Shown here in pieces: positions 33,680 to 46,430 of a stretch of 64,000 nucleotides of DNA; position 1 is the stretch's first letter; each line of letters starts with the position of its first letter. The stretch is from Montifringilla adamsi (taxonomy: Eukaryota; Chordata; Aves; Passeriformes; Passeridae), in NCBI GenBank assembly GCA_017590115.1, contig JAGGNK010008559.1, forward strand, positions 7,619,888-7,683,887. The letters run 5' to 3'. The position numbers and the translations under genes are program-made. The notes beneath the pieces were generated by a model. The model saw nothing but the letters and a program-made list of their open reading frames with translations. It was not told where the DNA came from and made no database searches.

Positions 33680-35605
33680 TTGTTGTTATTTTATTGACAG
33701 GATTAAGATTCTTATCTCAGTAAGCTATTTTCTTAAAGCTGAAAAATCAAGAAATGGACTGCAAAGCTCATAGCTGTGTGCATGCCCAGGATACCAGCGC
33801 AGGGATGCTCTGGTTCGATGGGGGAATCTCCGCTGCAGGCAATTATCAGCTTGGATCAAGTCATTCAGAAAAACTAATGAATGAACAGAAGATCCTATTC
33901 TAGCCAATTTCTGTACCCAAAAAATGCGGGTTTTACAGGGCAGACAGATGGAAATGGAAGAAAATGAAACAGTTCAGGGCTGTCAGGAAACCCCCTCCAA
34001 TCTATCATGCAACTTATTTTAATAGCACTTTCAGACAAAGACCATGGTATCCAAAGCTTTTTCAGTGTTCCTGGGAACACTGTAGGCTGTACTGCCTCCA
34101 TTTCTCTGGCTACAAGCCTTAGCATGAAGTTGGAGAAGAATAATCCCTGGAAAATATTAGCAGTTCTCATATGCAGAGATACATCCCCCTAGTCCTGGAG
34201 TCCTAGACTTCCAGTACAACTTACTCAGAAGATGCAAAGTTTCATCAAGCTATAGAAGATTAAATGGAGATAATTTCACCTTTCCAAACTGCCCCTTTCT
34301 CCCTGTTTCATCTGTGATGTCTCTCAGACCGCTCCTTACTCTGGGGACCTGAGCACAAACTACTGTGCTTGAGATGATGGGCACATCATACCCTTGCCTC
34401 TCTCCCTGCTCATGAAAAAATTGTTTAGCAGGAATTTTTGGCCAACTTAAGGTCCTTAAAAAACCAATTATAACCTCTCATCTTCCAGAGAGAGGTTGCC
34501 AAACTCAAAGTGCACAAAGCATCACAGAACACTTTCAATATATTGAACTACTGAAGTGTTCAGATGTCATTAAAAACAGCCTGTTTATTAATAAACAAGT
34601 AAGCAAGAGGCAGCTGTCAGACTCTGCAGAGCTTGTCACAGGCAACAAGGCTGTCCCTGTGCTTAATTAACTCCTTGAACTGCAGTTTCAGCTGAGTATT
34701 TCCCTTAAATTCAGATTCTGTTTACATCACCCTAATTGTTACAGCTTTAACTAATGGTCAAGATAGAAACTGTGTGCACATCTCTGTATAATAATATTTT
34801 TTTTTGTCATATTACAGGCATGGAACCAATTCTTTTGTTTGGTTTTGTGCTGTTTTTAACATACCATCACTCATCTATGGTTTTCCCCTCAGAGCTGTCT
34901 TGACTTGACAGCAAAAGTAACACTGCAATTTTTTTTCAACAACAACAAAAAAATTCAATCTCCCATACTCTTTCTCTGACCCAGTGAACCTCTTCTGTAA
35001 CTTTACACCAGAGAACAGTCCTGCTCTGTGTTTCCATCTTATTAAATGCTTTTAAGATTTTAATCATTCATTCATTGGCTGCTAAGTGAATATTATATCC
35101 CTTTCCTGTAGGCAATCAGATACCATAACACTTTAATGTTAAAACTTGTTGCTGCTGCAAACAAAAAGGTAACAAATAGTTTCTTATTCAGCGCTGAATC
35201 AGTACCCAGAACACCACCTCACTAGCTGCAAATACCCTCAGGGCACCTTTATTAATAGAGCTGATCCAACAATATTTGAAACAAAATAGCCAAAGACAAT
35301 GTTCATAATGAAAAAAACAGGCAGAGTTGTAAAACAATAACTTAGGGTTGTGACTTAGCATTTTTATGGGCAAAGCTAAAACTTATCACTGCCATCCAAT
35401 GATATTTTTAAGTCATAGTGAAAAGCTTCCTTTATGTCTTATTTTGTTTTGCAGTTCTCTGGTGAAGAAAACATTTGGTTGTGTGTATTTTGTCAATTAC
35501 TCGAATAAACAAGAGGGTAAAAGTAGTGATATTGCTGATAAATGTTCTGGTGCTGTGTACCTGCAAGGAGCAGCAAATTGGGAATTGAAGTCATTCTGTG
35601 CTCTT
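33679..35605. other. AFG2A: Intron block: possible retrocopy body and AT-rich unique DNA
   Basis: If the T40 tract is a retrocopy tail, the inserted body would begin here on the minus strand, but I recognise no parent gene in the open frames at 33725-34170. The 34560-34760 stretch contains several TAATTA/ATTAA cores and could be conserved noncoding DNA. An exon-like segment lies at 35455-35516 on the plus strand. Confidence 0.45.
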
Positions 35606-35685
35606 TCTTAGGCATCTGCTAGAGACTGGAAGCTGGACTAGATGAATCCTTAGCCTAGCTACTCTGCCATCCCTGAGATTATTTT
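35606..35685 (+). mobile_element. Possible ancient CR1-type fragment
   Basis: The phrase GCATCTGCTAGAGACTGGAA, then GCTGGACTAGATGAATCC, resembles the 3' region of older amniote CR1/L3-like elements, which carry an AGAGACAGGATACTGGACTAGATGGACC-like phrase in turtles, crocodiles and birds. This is a recollection of a family signature, not a search result. The orientation would be plus, opposite to the younger CR1 copies. Confidence 0.4.
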
Positions 35686-38600
35686 AAAACAATCTGATAA
35701 AGTGGTAGAGTACCTGTGCATGACACAAAGTTTTTCACATCACGGTTATCCAGCAAAGCTTTCTTTTATGAAAAATGTCAAAATTATTTCTCTCTACTCA
35801 GGACTAAAGTGCTTGCTCTGAACTAACCTATAGTTTCACACAGCAATCAAATGACAAATTCTTTTTCAAGCCTCTGGTTTTCTTCTCCTTTCCTGGATTT
35901 TTTTTCCATACTCCAAGGATCTGACCTCAAGCATAATAAAGTCAACAAAAATCTTTCCAATATCTTCATCAGATTCTGGGTCATGACCAAAGCTGACTTC
36001 CTCCCTTTCCCTGTTCCTTCCATAACAGTTACAGGCCAAACAGACAGAATAACAACCTGTTGACAGGTAACACTAATTTACAGTCATGTGAGAGGCAGAA
36101 GCATCACACACAGCTCTGCTGTAAACTGAGCTCAGTGCTGTTTGCAACTTATATAACTTCATGGCTCAGGTTTCTCCACAATCATAACAACTTTTTTCTT
36201 TAAAGGCCAAGTATTCCTCCAAATTGGTATGTCCTCTACATCAGTGGGTATCTCCTAGTCTGTCATCAAATAATGAAAACCACAATAGTTGTATATAAGA
36301 AGTCAGAAATGGATCCTTCAATAGGCTTTTACAAAGATGATTCTGTCAGTTCTGCAGCTCAGATCGCGCACTAAAAGTTATGAGGCATGTGACAATTTCT
36401 GAATTACAATATCTCTAAAAAAATTGTTTGAAAAACTTTCTTGCTATAAAGCCACCTGAGTTTAGAAAACATGAAGGCTGGGGAACAGGGAACAATTCTT
36501 GCCCTACCAGCAATCTGGTGAAGGTTTTTCTTTCAACACTTCCCCAAGCCTCTTAATTCCTGCACCATTCAATATTCCATGAAAACAAACAAACTAATGC
36601 ATTAGCTGATTGTAAAGTCTCACGTATTTCTTAGCTTTACTGCATATCCCCAACTACCGTTCCTAAATTTCAGTATGCCCTACCAAATTACAAAGGAGCT
36701 ACTGCTATTTATCATTTTATAGTCAAAGATAATGCCTTCATATTAGATGTGCCTTTTTTTTCTGGTAGTGGAGCCCCTTTATCCCTCAACAAGCTGTTAA
36801 ATGATTACAACAAGAAAGGCAGCCATAACTTTGGGGGGTGTCACAGTTTCACCTACAAATACAAGCAGACACCATCAGGCTTCTTCCTTACACCATTATA
36901 TTATTGGATCTTTTGTATGTGTGTGAGTATGATACATAGTTCTGCTACTTGGAGAGGGGTACATATGCCACTTGCCATAAAAACAGTATTATCATTTGCT
37001 TTCACTGAGAAAGTTTGAATAAATATTCTCAGCATAGTGTTTGCCTTTCTGACATCACTGACTGTAATATTTTTAACTTAAACATCAAAATATACAAGCT
37101 TATTTTGGTCCATCAGGAACCATACAAAATCAAAATGAAAATAAATAAATTTGGCAAGATAGTAAGATGGAAGCTCTCACGAACAATTACACCCAGCCTG
37201 CAAGATACACCAGTGCAGAATTTCAGGCAGATTTATTATTTATAACTGAAACTCACCTTGAAACAATGCAAGGGAAAAATGCAAACTTAACCTTAAAAAC
37301 AGATTTTTACTGAAGTACACACTCCACCTCTTCTCTTAGCAAGCTGCTTTTGAAGGACATCCTTATGTAAAAACTACACTAAACAATCGCAGCAAAAGGG
37401 GGCTCAGGAGAATTTTGTGGCTTAATTTTTCTACCTGTAATAGTCATACTGCCAAAGCAACGGGAAAGGCATGAGCAATTCCCGAAACAGTTGTGTTTTA
37501 ATTCTGATGCCAAGTATTTTGGTTATGAAGAATTTTTTCTGACTGAGTTGAAAGTCTATCGCAAGCACACAGAAAGTCCTAGGGCAAGAACAAAGGTGCA
37601 GGGCAGAAGCCAGTTTATTCAGGCTTGTCAAGTTAAATCTTGTAAAATATGTACACATTTAATTGTTTTCATCATTTATATATGTTTCAAGCATGGAGGG
37701 GGGCCTCCTGAATCTTTTAAGTAGAAGGCAAGTACCAATTCTGGAAGTCCTGTTTGATCAGGGAAGAAGTCACTCATTTCTGAAGCTTTAAAAGATTGGG
37801 TTGGTTCGGGTTTTTTTGGTCACACTAAACACAGACAATTTGGAACCATTTCACTTATTTAAAGCAAAAACATCTCAAGAGCAGCCTGACCTTTGCAAGC
37901 AACCCTTGCAGTGGGTTAGACACATTATAAAGGATTAAACAAAGCAATAAAGTAATGAGGAAGAAAATGAGGGGCAATGAGTGTGTGGGAGACCCTGTAA
38001 TTGAGAAAGCGTTATAAAAGGAGGTACCACTTGCAGTAAAACACTCAATGAAAGCACAGCACAAGCCTGGCTTCTCTCTCTTCTTGTCACTTAGTTCTCT
38101 GAATGACTGGATGTGCTGCCTCTTCTAAAAAAATAGTGAAATATTACAAAAGAGACACCTGGAAAAACACGGATGTGATCCTTTTAGCTCCAGCCTGCCT
38201 TCCTGACCCTCCCACCCCCAACACACACTCACCACTGGCCAGGCTCCTCCCCATCTCCATTCTTTCCTCAAAAGCAGTTCTCCTCAGCTGCAGAAATGCC
38301 AAGCTATTCTTTCAGGTAGCTCAGCCCCACTACTTCTCCTTTCACATGTCAGGATGTGCCATTCAACAGAGCTTTGTAGGTACACGTTGGGAGGGGTTTT
38401 TTCAGGATCACTACCAGGAGTGCACACAAGTGCTTTTAGAACCAAACAGGGAGATCTCTGTACCAGTTTACCAGGTCCCCTCATTCCATCTTATCACTTT
38501 TACAAGTGTTGACTGATTTTAACACTGTAAAAAGTAGGTGGGAAAAAATGCACAACACATCCAATATGTCCCTTATATCAAGACTGTTTTTTATATAAGC

Positions 38601-41600
38601 CAAAACTCTGCAGCATCCTCACTGACAACAGAATGCATTTTAGGAGTGGATTCTCCTATGAAAGATGAAAACAGTGACCTGACAGAATAATTCTGGGACA
38701 ACAGAAACTTCTGTACAACCTTCTGCTCTAGCAAAAAAAAAATCCCCAGGTGTTTTGGGGAGGTCTGTTTTGGTGATGATTGTGAAGCAGCAATTAGGAA
38801 AGCATCAAACTTTTCAGGCTATTCTCAGAGTACACTGGAAATCACAACAGCACACTGGGACAGGTGTTGGAAACAAACCATTCAAAACAATTCTGGCTTT
38901 AAAAAAAAAATCCAAGGAGAACTGAAGGTCTCTGAGTCTTTCCCCAAAAACACAACTCATAGGATTATTAGCATGCCATGTTACCCCATAATAAATATCA
39001 CATGGCAAGCCAACAGCAGCACCACTCTCCTATTAATTGCTCACCTCACAAAGAAAAAATGGCTCTGCTTCCTTTTCCAGTTTTAACAAAAGTGTACTGA
39101 AAGAGGATCCTCATATCATGCCTCTCTTCCAAAATTCAAACCAATTGCCAAAAATAAAATCTGCATATCGTTAGTGGGGAAAAAGCTTCCTGGGGGAGAA
39201 AAGTAATGGGCATGGAGTTCCCACTATCTACCACACGGAATATTTAGGAAACAAACATTCTTTTCCCTGTAATGGCAAAACAAGTAAGGTGAGCAAAAGA
39301 TAAACTGATCCGCAAGCTTGGGCTTTATTCCAAACCCCCTGTATATGAAACCCAACCATCAGTTGGATCATCCTGCCTGCTTTCTGAAGAATATAATAGA
39401 TGGAAATCTGCTCCTTAAACTGTTTTTCATGCAACAGGAAACCGACAAAACAGCATTGCAACAGCAGCGCTCACAGGGGCTGCAGAAATACCTGAGCCTG
39501 GGATCAGAGCCCTCTCTTGTTCAATCTTTTTCCCTTTAACAAACATTGGATGTATCTATAAATTAAAGAGAAAAACTTTTTGTCACAACCTGCTACACAA
39601 GGCTTTTAAACCGGTCTAAACACACAGATGCAATGTATACACAGGCACCTATGTGCAGGAGCACAGACACACACACAAGATTTAAAGTTTTAGGATGTTC
39701 TAAAATGTGTTTTTAAGTAAAGTAGTTGCTGCCATTTATGATGGAGAAATAGAAATCATTCCTGTATGTTCCCCTGTTTTCTCCACTATTTAAAACTAAC
39801 TTAAGAAAAGTTAGAACTTTGATATGTAACATTAAAAATAAAAACGGCTTTCCTCAGAAATTTCATTATAATGCAATCAGGTGATCAAAACATGCCTATC
39901 ACTGAAAAACACAGATCCACTTGTCCCAAAATAAAAACCATGCAGCAGACAAAGATCAATGAAGCTATCAAACACAATCTGCTAACTTCTTAGCCTCTAC
40001 ATTTAAGCTACCAACACTATTACCCTCTTGAACAAACACAGCTTTTGGAAAGGTTAAACCTGTGAGGTCCTCATCGGAAAGTCCCTGAGTAAATTATAAC
40101 ATGTGATGATGACATTCCTGTGTCTTTTGGAAGCAGCAAGGGGAAGTAAGGGTAGGTCATTATAAGCCACTTGCCTTTACAACCGGCTGTAAAAGACAAT
40201 GAGGACAGGAAGCTTCCCACCGAGATCAAGGTGCACAATCCCCAGCTAAAAATAAACAAGCCCCGAGAGTCACATCTGCTGGAAAATATCATTGGAGCCT
40301 GAATTCCCAGGTGCCGAAGCAACGGGAAGAGAATGCATTGGTACAGCAGGCTCCCAAAGGATCACAAAATAATAATTGCAGGGATTGGCAACGATTACTG
40401 TTCGTGCTAAAGCTGTAGATAAAAATATCAGAGTGTGCTAACTTATTAAACCATGGGGAAAAAAAAGGAAATTAAAATAAAAGTCAGATGAAAATAATTT
40501 AAATTTACTTTACATTTACACTTGCCATCATTTAGCTCCCAGACACAAGGCCTAGGATTATTCTATCATTAAACTTTCCTATCAAAAACAACTGGAGCAG
40601 TAGAAAAAAAAAACTAATTTCCACCCTTTCTCACCAGGCCTCACCCATTAGACATCACCACCTCCTGCACATGTTCCCCACTCCCAAAGACTCCCAGGCC
40701 AATCCCAGTTGCTCTGGGGATCAACAGCCATGCCTGTGGCAAGGAACATGTACTCTTTGCAGAGGGAATTGGATTGCTGGAGCTGCTGAGATCTCTTCCC
40801 TTAAACCAGCCACAGGCATGCACCCAGCATGGGTGGGCAGTTCTAGCACAGCTGATCAGCAGTGGGGAAAAAAAAATGGACAACCTCATTCCTTAGGGAC
40901 AGGGAAGCTCTCTGTGCTGGCACAGCCATGTTTTGGTTGAGGAATGGAGGAGAGTTTTCTGCCTTCAATATTTATTTTTTTTCTCCCACAGGCAGGCTCC
41001 CGTGAACAATGCGACGACAACTTGAGGCATGTAATTCTTTCCTATTCTGATTTTTTGGCAGCTCTGTGTGCACAGAAATGCCTGGTGAGAGACCACAGTC
41101 TGGAGACTGCAGTGGGAATAACGGAAACCCAGAAAGCTCCAAAACTTAATGCTGATACCACTAATGAGTAAATTTATTGGACCTGAGGCAGTTTCATTTA
41201 ATTCATAAATAGCCTAGAAAACTTTTAAAAACCGTGGATTGGAAACCATTTCTGGCTGTCAGTACTAGGAAAAACTACGCACAGGAACATACCCTGCAAC
41301 CTGACATAAAAATTACCTAAACAAAAACAAGGCCTGGGACTAAAATACAAAATAAAAAATATTCCAGTTGTGGGAAGGCAGGAGGAACATCTTGTTTTAG
41401 GCCTTTATAATGCCTCAATTCCTTACATTTCCTACTGCATTAAGCCTCCTGCTCCAAAGAACTTTTCACACTTCCAGTGCTTCTTCCCTTTATGCTTGGG
41501 TGGCTTCACCATATCTTTTGCTTCTTGAAACAGCTTTTAAAAACCACTCTGTTTTTCAGTGCCACCCAAGGACAGCTACAGCTGGTGTGGAAGAACTACT

Positions 41601-42730
41601 TTAGTGACTGGTGGTAACCGCAACAGTCACTATATAATAATAGAATTGCATAATTATACAGATAAGTTCTTCTTTAAAACAGTGCCCACATTCTAAGAAT
41701 CAGCAGGAAGGGGTAAAAAACAGAAGTGGTGGAGAAAAATAATTAGCCTTCTTTTCTTTTTTACCCTTTCCAGTCAGTAACTATTTTTGCAGGACTCATT
41801 TCTGTTAAGTGTTAATGGGTAATACATGTTCCTCTCCTGCAGACTCCACTGCACTCTGTAACCTGAGAGCTATCACACACTCATTCTCTTGGACACCTTT
41901 TCCACATTATTTGAGTATATCCTTCCCTTAAAACTACTTTGGCATGACATTAAGGAAGTTGTGGCTCAGGTGGTAAATCCAGGACCATCTTGAAAGGCAA
42001 GCTGGTGAATTAAGCTATATTCAAATTAAACGGGAAACCACGGGTTGTTAAGATTTTATAAAAATACCCCTAAGAACAAAAGGCATTTAAAATTTTTGTT
42101 GACTGCCAAATAGGAGTTATATTCTGGTTCCAAAGCATTCCTATTACAATAGAAGCAGCCCTCACATATTCCCATCTGAGACACAGTTCAAGCTGGTGCA
42201 GCTCTAAAGCCCAAATCACCTCAATCCAGTCCACTAAAAATGAAGTATTCCAGGTATAGACCCAAAATTAAGCTCACTATCTGGATTCTTCCATGGCTTT
42301 CCCCCCAGTAACTTTACTTTTGCAGGATTCAAATCTGCTGCATATAAAATGCACAGAGCATCACCTCAACGCTTCCAGCACAGCACAGATCATCATAGCT
42401 TGAACCACAGCTGAGGGAAAACAGAGGGGCAGTTTCATGGCCTCCACAAACCAAGATTATCAACCAAAAAAGAAAAAGTTTGTTGTGTGAAAATGCAAAT
42501 ATGGAAAAACAGGTGAAGGTCTTTTTCTAACGCTTTTGATTTTTGCAGCAAAAATTTCTGCTGAATAACTTTATGCATGAAAACTCCCATTCCAGAGGTT
42601 TTACAGAAAAACCATCAGAATTTATTACAACAGTAATTCATTCCAGTATTTTCATGCAAATCAGATTGGTTGCCTTCAGAGCCCAGTTATCTTCTCAGCT
42701 GCTCTTCCAACTTCTTTTTTACCCCCAATT

Positions 42731-42771
42731 TTAAAACAGATTAATATTAATACATATTAATTAATATTAAT
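42731..42771. repeat. TTAATATTAAT-type AT repeat
   Basis: Overlapping copies of TTAATATTAAT, partly palindromic, lie within about 40 bases of almost pure A/T. Confidence 0.7.
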
Positions 42772-43352
42772 GCAGACTAACACAAAGCATGAGCCAGATG
42801 CAGGAAGAAACTTCCCTAAGACAGAATGATTAGAAGGACAGGCCCTTGAGTTGGATTGCTGCAGTGATGGAGATCAGACATACAGCTTTGGGGGAAACAT
42901 CTAATTTCACGTTTTAAACACCTGCAAGAAAAAAAACCGCACTGTGATCAGAGGAATCAGGGGACTGGGATTTATGAGTAAGACTGTCAAGATTGTAAGA
43001 AACAGAATACTGTGTTTCCAGGTCCCTTGCCAAATATGTATTATGAGTTCAGTTCATTTTACATAGAGTCAAGCAAGCAACAAAAAAGTAAAAAAAGAGA
43101 GAAATAAAAAAAAAGTTCTTTCAGTCTACAGAAACATCAGGGATTAAATGTCAATAGCAAATCTCTCAGTACTTCCTGCCACCACGCCAAATAAAGCCTG
43201 CTTCCAAGCCAAACATCTGCTTTGTCTGTCCCAAACAGGAACTCATGAGAAGGAAATGTAGCACCCTGTACACTGTGGTCAAGAGACAACATTTTAAAAA
43301 TTCTACTTTATTCAAAGATTTACCTGTAAAATCTCTGAAAGACTAAAGTATT

Positions 43353-43365
43353 AAAAAAAAAAAAA
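43353..43365. repeat. A13 homopolymer
   Basis: Uninterrupted A run on the plus strand. No upstream AATAAA lies close enough to suggest a retroposed tail. Confidence 0.8.
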
Positions 43366-44849
43366 TTCTGCTATTTGCACTCTGTTCCTCAAGGGCTTCA
43401 TGACCAAGGCATCATTCATCAATCACACAAATGTGGCATTGGAAAGAATATTCACCGTGCTAATGCCTTTTACAGAAGTTCCAGTCCCACATACATTAAT
43501 TCTGAAGGAATAAACCAGACTGACATTTATTATGTGCACATGTATAGAGCACCCTCTCTTTCATTTGCTCTCCAAAATACGAGATTATACAAAAATCAGG
43601 TGTTTCAATGATACTAACACTACTTTGGAAGTACAGTTTTCTCTGTGTCCAATGCTACCAAACCTCCACAAAAGCTAGAGGTTTTACAGAGCGGTCATAT
43701 TTTCCTGGTCTTGGCTCCAGCTAACAAATAATATTATTGTAAACTGGAGTACCTACTGAAAATTGAGGTGGAAAAATAAAATACACAAACATTTTTCCAG
43801 GCCAGGATTTCCAGCTGACAGCATCTGAGCCTTTGGATTTCTCAGGTAGTGGAGGCCCCTTGGGAACTGCATTCAAAACTCTCTGCTGAAGGCTGATGAC
43901 ACATTTTGCAGATACAGGATAAGGCACCAATCTCTATTTTTACAATTTCAGGTAACAAACTGCACTCCTACCTTTCAGAAAGAAAATCCTAGTTGGATTG
44001 GATGGCAAAACAGGTGCAGGCAAATTTTAAAATCTGTATTTTGTGTATTTTGAACACTGAGAGACAACAGAAATTGTTCCTCCACATTTTACAGGGCTAA
44101 AAACATTTCAGAACTATTTCCATCAGACAGTTACATATTTCTTCAATTTTCTGTTTAGTTCAGTTGAACTGCACCAGCTGAAAAACCTTGGTGAAACATT
44201 CCCCAGCACCCATGCAACAATTTGTGTCTGCAGTTAATTAATCCTCACCGCAGCCCTGTGAGAAACTCAGGTCAGCTCTCTCCTTTCACAGGCAGCCTAA
44301 ACTACAGAGCCAGGAAGGGGTAAAACCCAGATTAGCACTTCTTGTTCCTTAATCCTGTGATGGGTCTTACAGATCACAGTGCACTTAAGAGCCTCAGAGA
44401 GGAAGGACACAGGAACTCTACCACTACTCAGAAGAGAATTAACATTCAGAACAGTTATTTGGCTAGGAATTTTAAACAGAATTCCAAATGGCGCTGAAAA
44501 CACTGCCATGGCATGAACATTAATATAAGGGAGGGAAACAACACAAAACTGAGATAATCGACACATGCACGCAACCACACACACAAACTCCTCTACAATA
44601 AATAAACCCAGAGTATTATAGCAAGTGAACAAAAAAGTTCAGTACATTTGGCATCTGATATGACTGTGAGATCTCTTTTAAAAGCAGATAGTGAATTCTC
44701 AACCATGGAAGCAAGGGACCAGAAGTTCACACCACATTATGAGATATGGCTACATCTGTAATTCAGTTTCTTTCAGTTTGGATAAATCAAAAAATTAGCA
44801 ATGAATAAAGAAACTCTGAAGTTTCAGAAGAGATAAAAAAACTCAAGAT

Positions 44850-44900
44850 TTTTGTTTTGTTTTGGTTGCGGTTTTTTGGTTTTGGTTTTTTTTTTTTTGT
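44850..44900. repeat. TTTTG/TTTGG-rich low-complexity tract
   Basis: Repeated TTTTG and TTTGG words end in a run of about 14 T. It is simple sequence with no other signal. Confidence 0.75.
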
Positions 44901-45737
44901 CTCCCAGAAAATAGTACTGGCATTGTTATCCAGATCCTAGAGAAGTAAACAGTAAACTAGACTCTAATAGGGAAAGGGTTTCCAATAAACAATAATATTT
45001 ACTTAGTGTGCATTACTTAGAGTATTTTGTTAGGACTTGCTGGAGTTTTCAGGTTTTTTATCTTGTAAATCTCTTGTATCAGTTTCAAGCCAGTCATGTT
45101 TCCACATGAAATCCTGATACTCTCATTTTACACTAGTGGGCATAGTGCATTTCAACAAGCTACAACTTGCTGTCACATGGAGCTCACATTGTGGGGAAAT
45201 GTCACATATTTAGATCAACATTTGAAAGAAAAACAGCCACTGAGCATCTTTTTCCAAAACAGGACCAGCAGATGGTCACCCTCCCTTAAAACATAGCCCC
45301 GTTAATCTTTTCACAGATTGAGAATTTAAGGATTACTGGGAGATATTCCTTCTTACTAAGGAACTATAGGCTGTTGGTGGAATTCTTTGCTCTTTATCTA
45401 GATAATGAAGAAACAGGTAGGAAATAGAAGCTGAGATTTGTACAAGAGCTGTTAAACGATGAAACACAGAGAAAAAAATGAAATCCTTCAAGCCGTCAGT
45501 CCTGCTTCCTCAAATTTGCTGCTGCCATGGACATCGGAACATAGGGGACTTAGCTCCAAGTCAGACCACCTGGAAGGCTGCTGAAAAGCCAGGAAAGCCT
45601 GGGAACTTCTGTATCTCAGTGAAATGAAAGCCTTTTTCCCATCCAGTCACCCTTAATTGCTCCGTGTATTTCCTGGTGATCGCAAAGGAAATGAGTTGTT
45701 GCTCAATTCACTAGAGCCCTGTTCTATAGCTGACTTT

Positions 45738-45752
45738 AAAAAAAAAAAAAAA
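45738..45752. repeat. A15 homopolymer
   Basis: Uninterrupted A run on the plus strand, isolated within unique sequence. Confidence 0.8.
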
Positions 45753-46396
45753 TCAACAGGGAGAGGAAAAAACCGTAACAGAGTAGTTAAGCAAAATTGG
45801 TTACTGGACTTGAAGAAACTTGGATGTAATTCTCAGCTCACTCTGAGTTTCCTATACAGTTTAACCTGTGCTGCCACAGCTGCTGACTGCTTCCCCTGTT
45901 TCTTAGATGTACTAACACCATCCATGACTGTATGAATGTGAGCTCCTGAGCTATTTTACTGAAGAGAACCATCTATATTTTTAGGTATCACTCACAGGCT
46001 CAATGGTTTGTATCTTTCCAATTCAAATTTATTTTTTCACCAAGGTGTATTCCAGAATACAGCCCCACAGTTAAGACGGCAAGTATAACAAAAACCACCT
46101 GCAGTCTCTTTAAAACCTGCAGGAGAAGTGCACAACACCTACCTGGCATGTGCTGGAATTAAATCAGGGGTGTATTTTGTTTTAGAACCCCAATAAAGCT
46201 TCCAAGGCTCAAGGGAACAGAAGACCACAAGAAAAATCAAGCAGTTAAAATAACTTACTTTCTGATGTAAGACCAATTTTTATCAACTTACCTTGCCACC
46301 AATCAGTTCCCATCTTTTATGGGACCTTTTTTATCACAGCTCATTTTTAGCTTGGTCTTTGGAATATTTCCCAAGAGTAGTCCCTTGTAATTAAAA

Positions 46397-46430
46397 GAAA
46401 AAAAAAACCAAAAAACAAAAAAAAACCTAC
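46397..46430. repeat. A-rich AAAC tract
   Basis: A run of A is interrupted by CC and single C, giving AAAAAACAAAA words. Low-complexity sequence. Confidence 0.7.
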
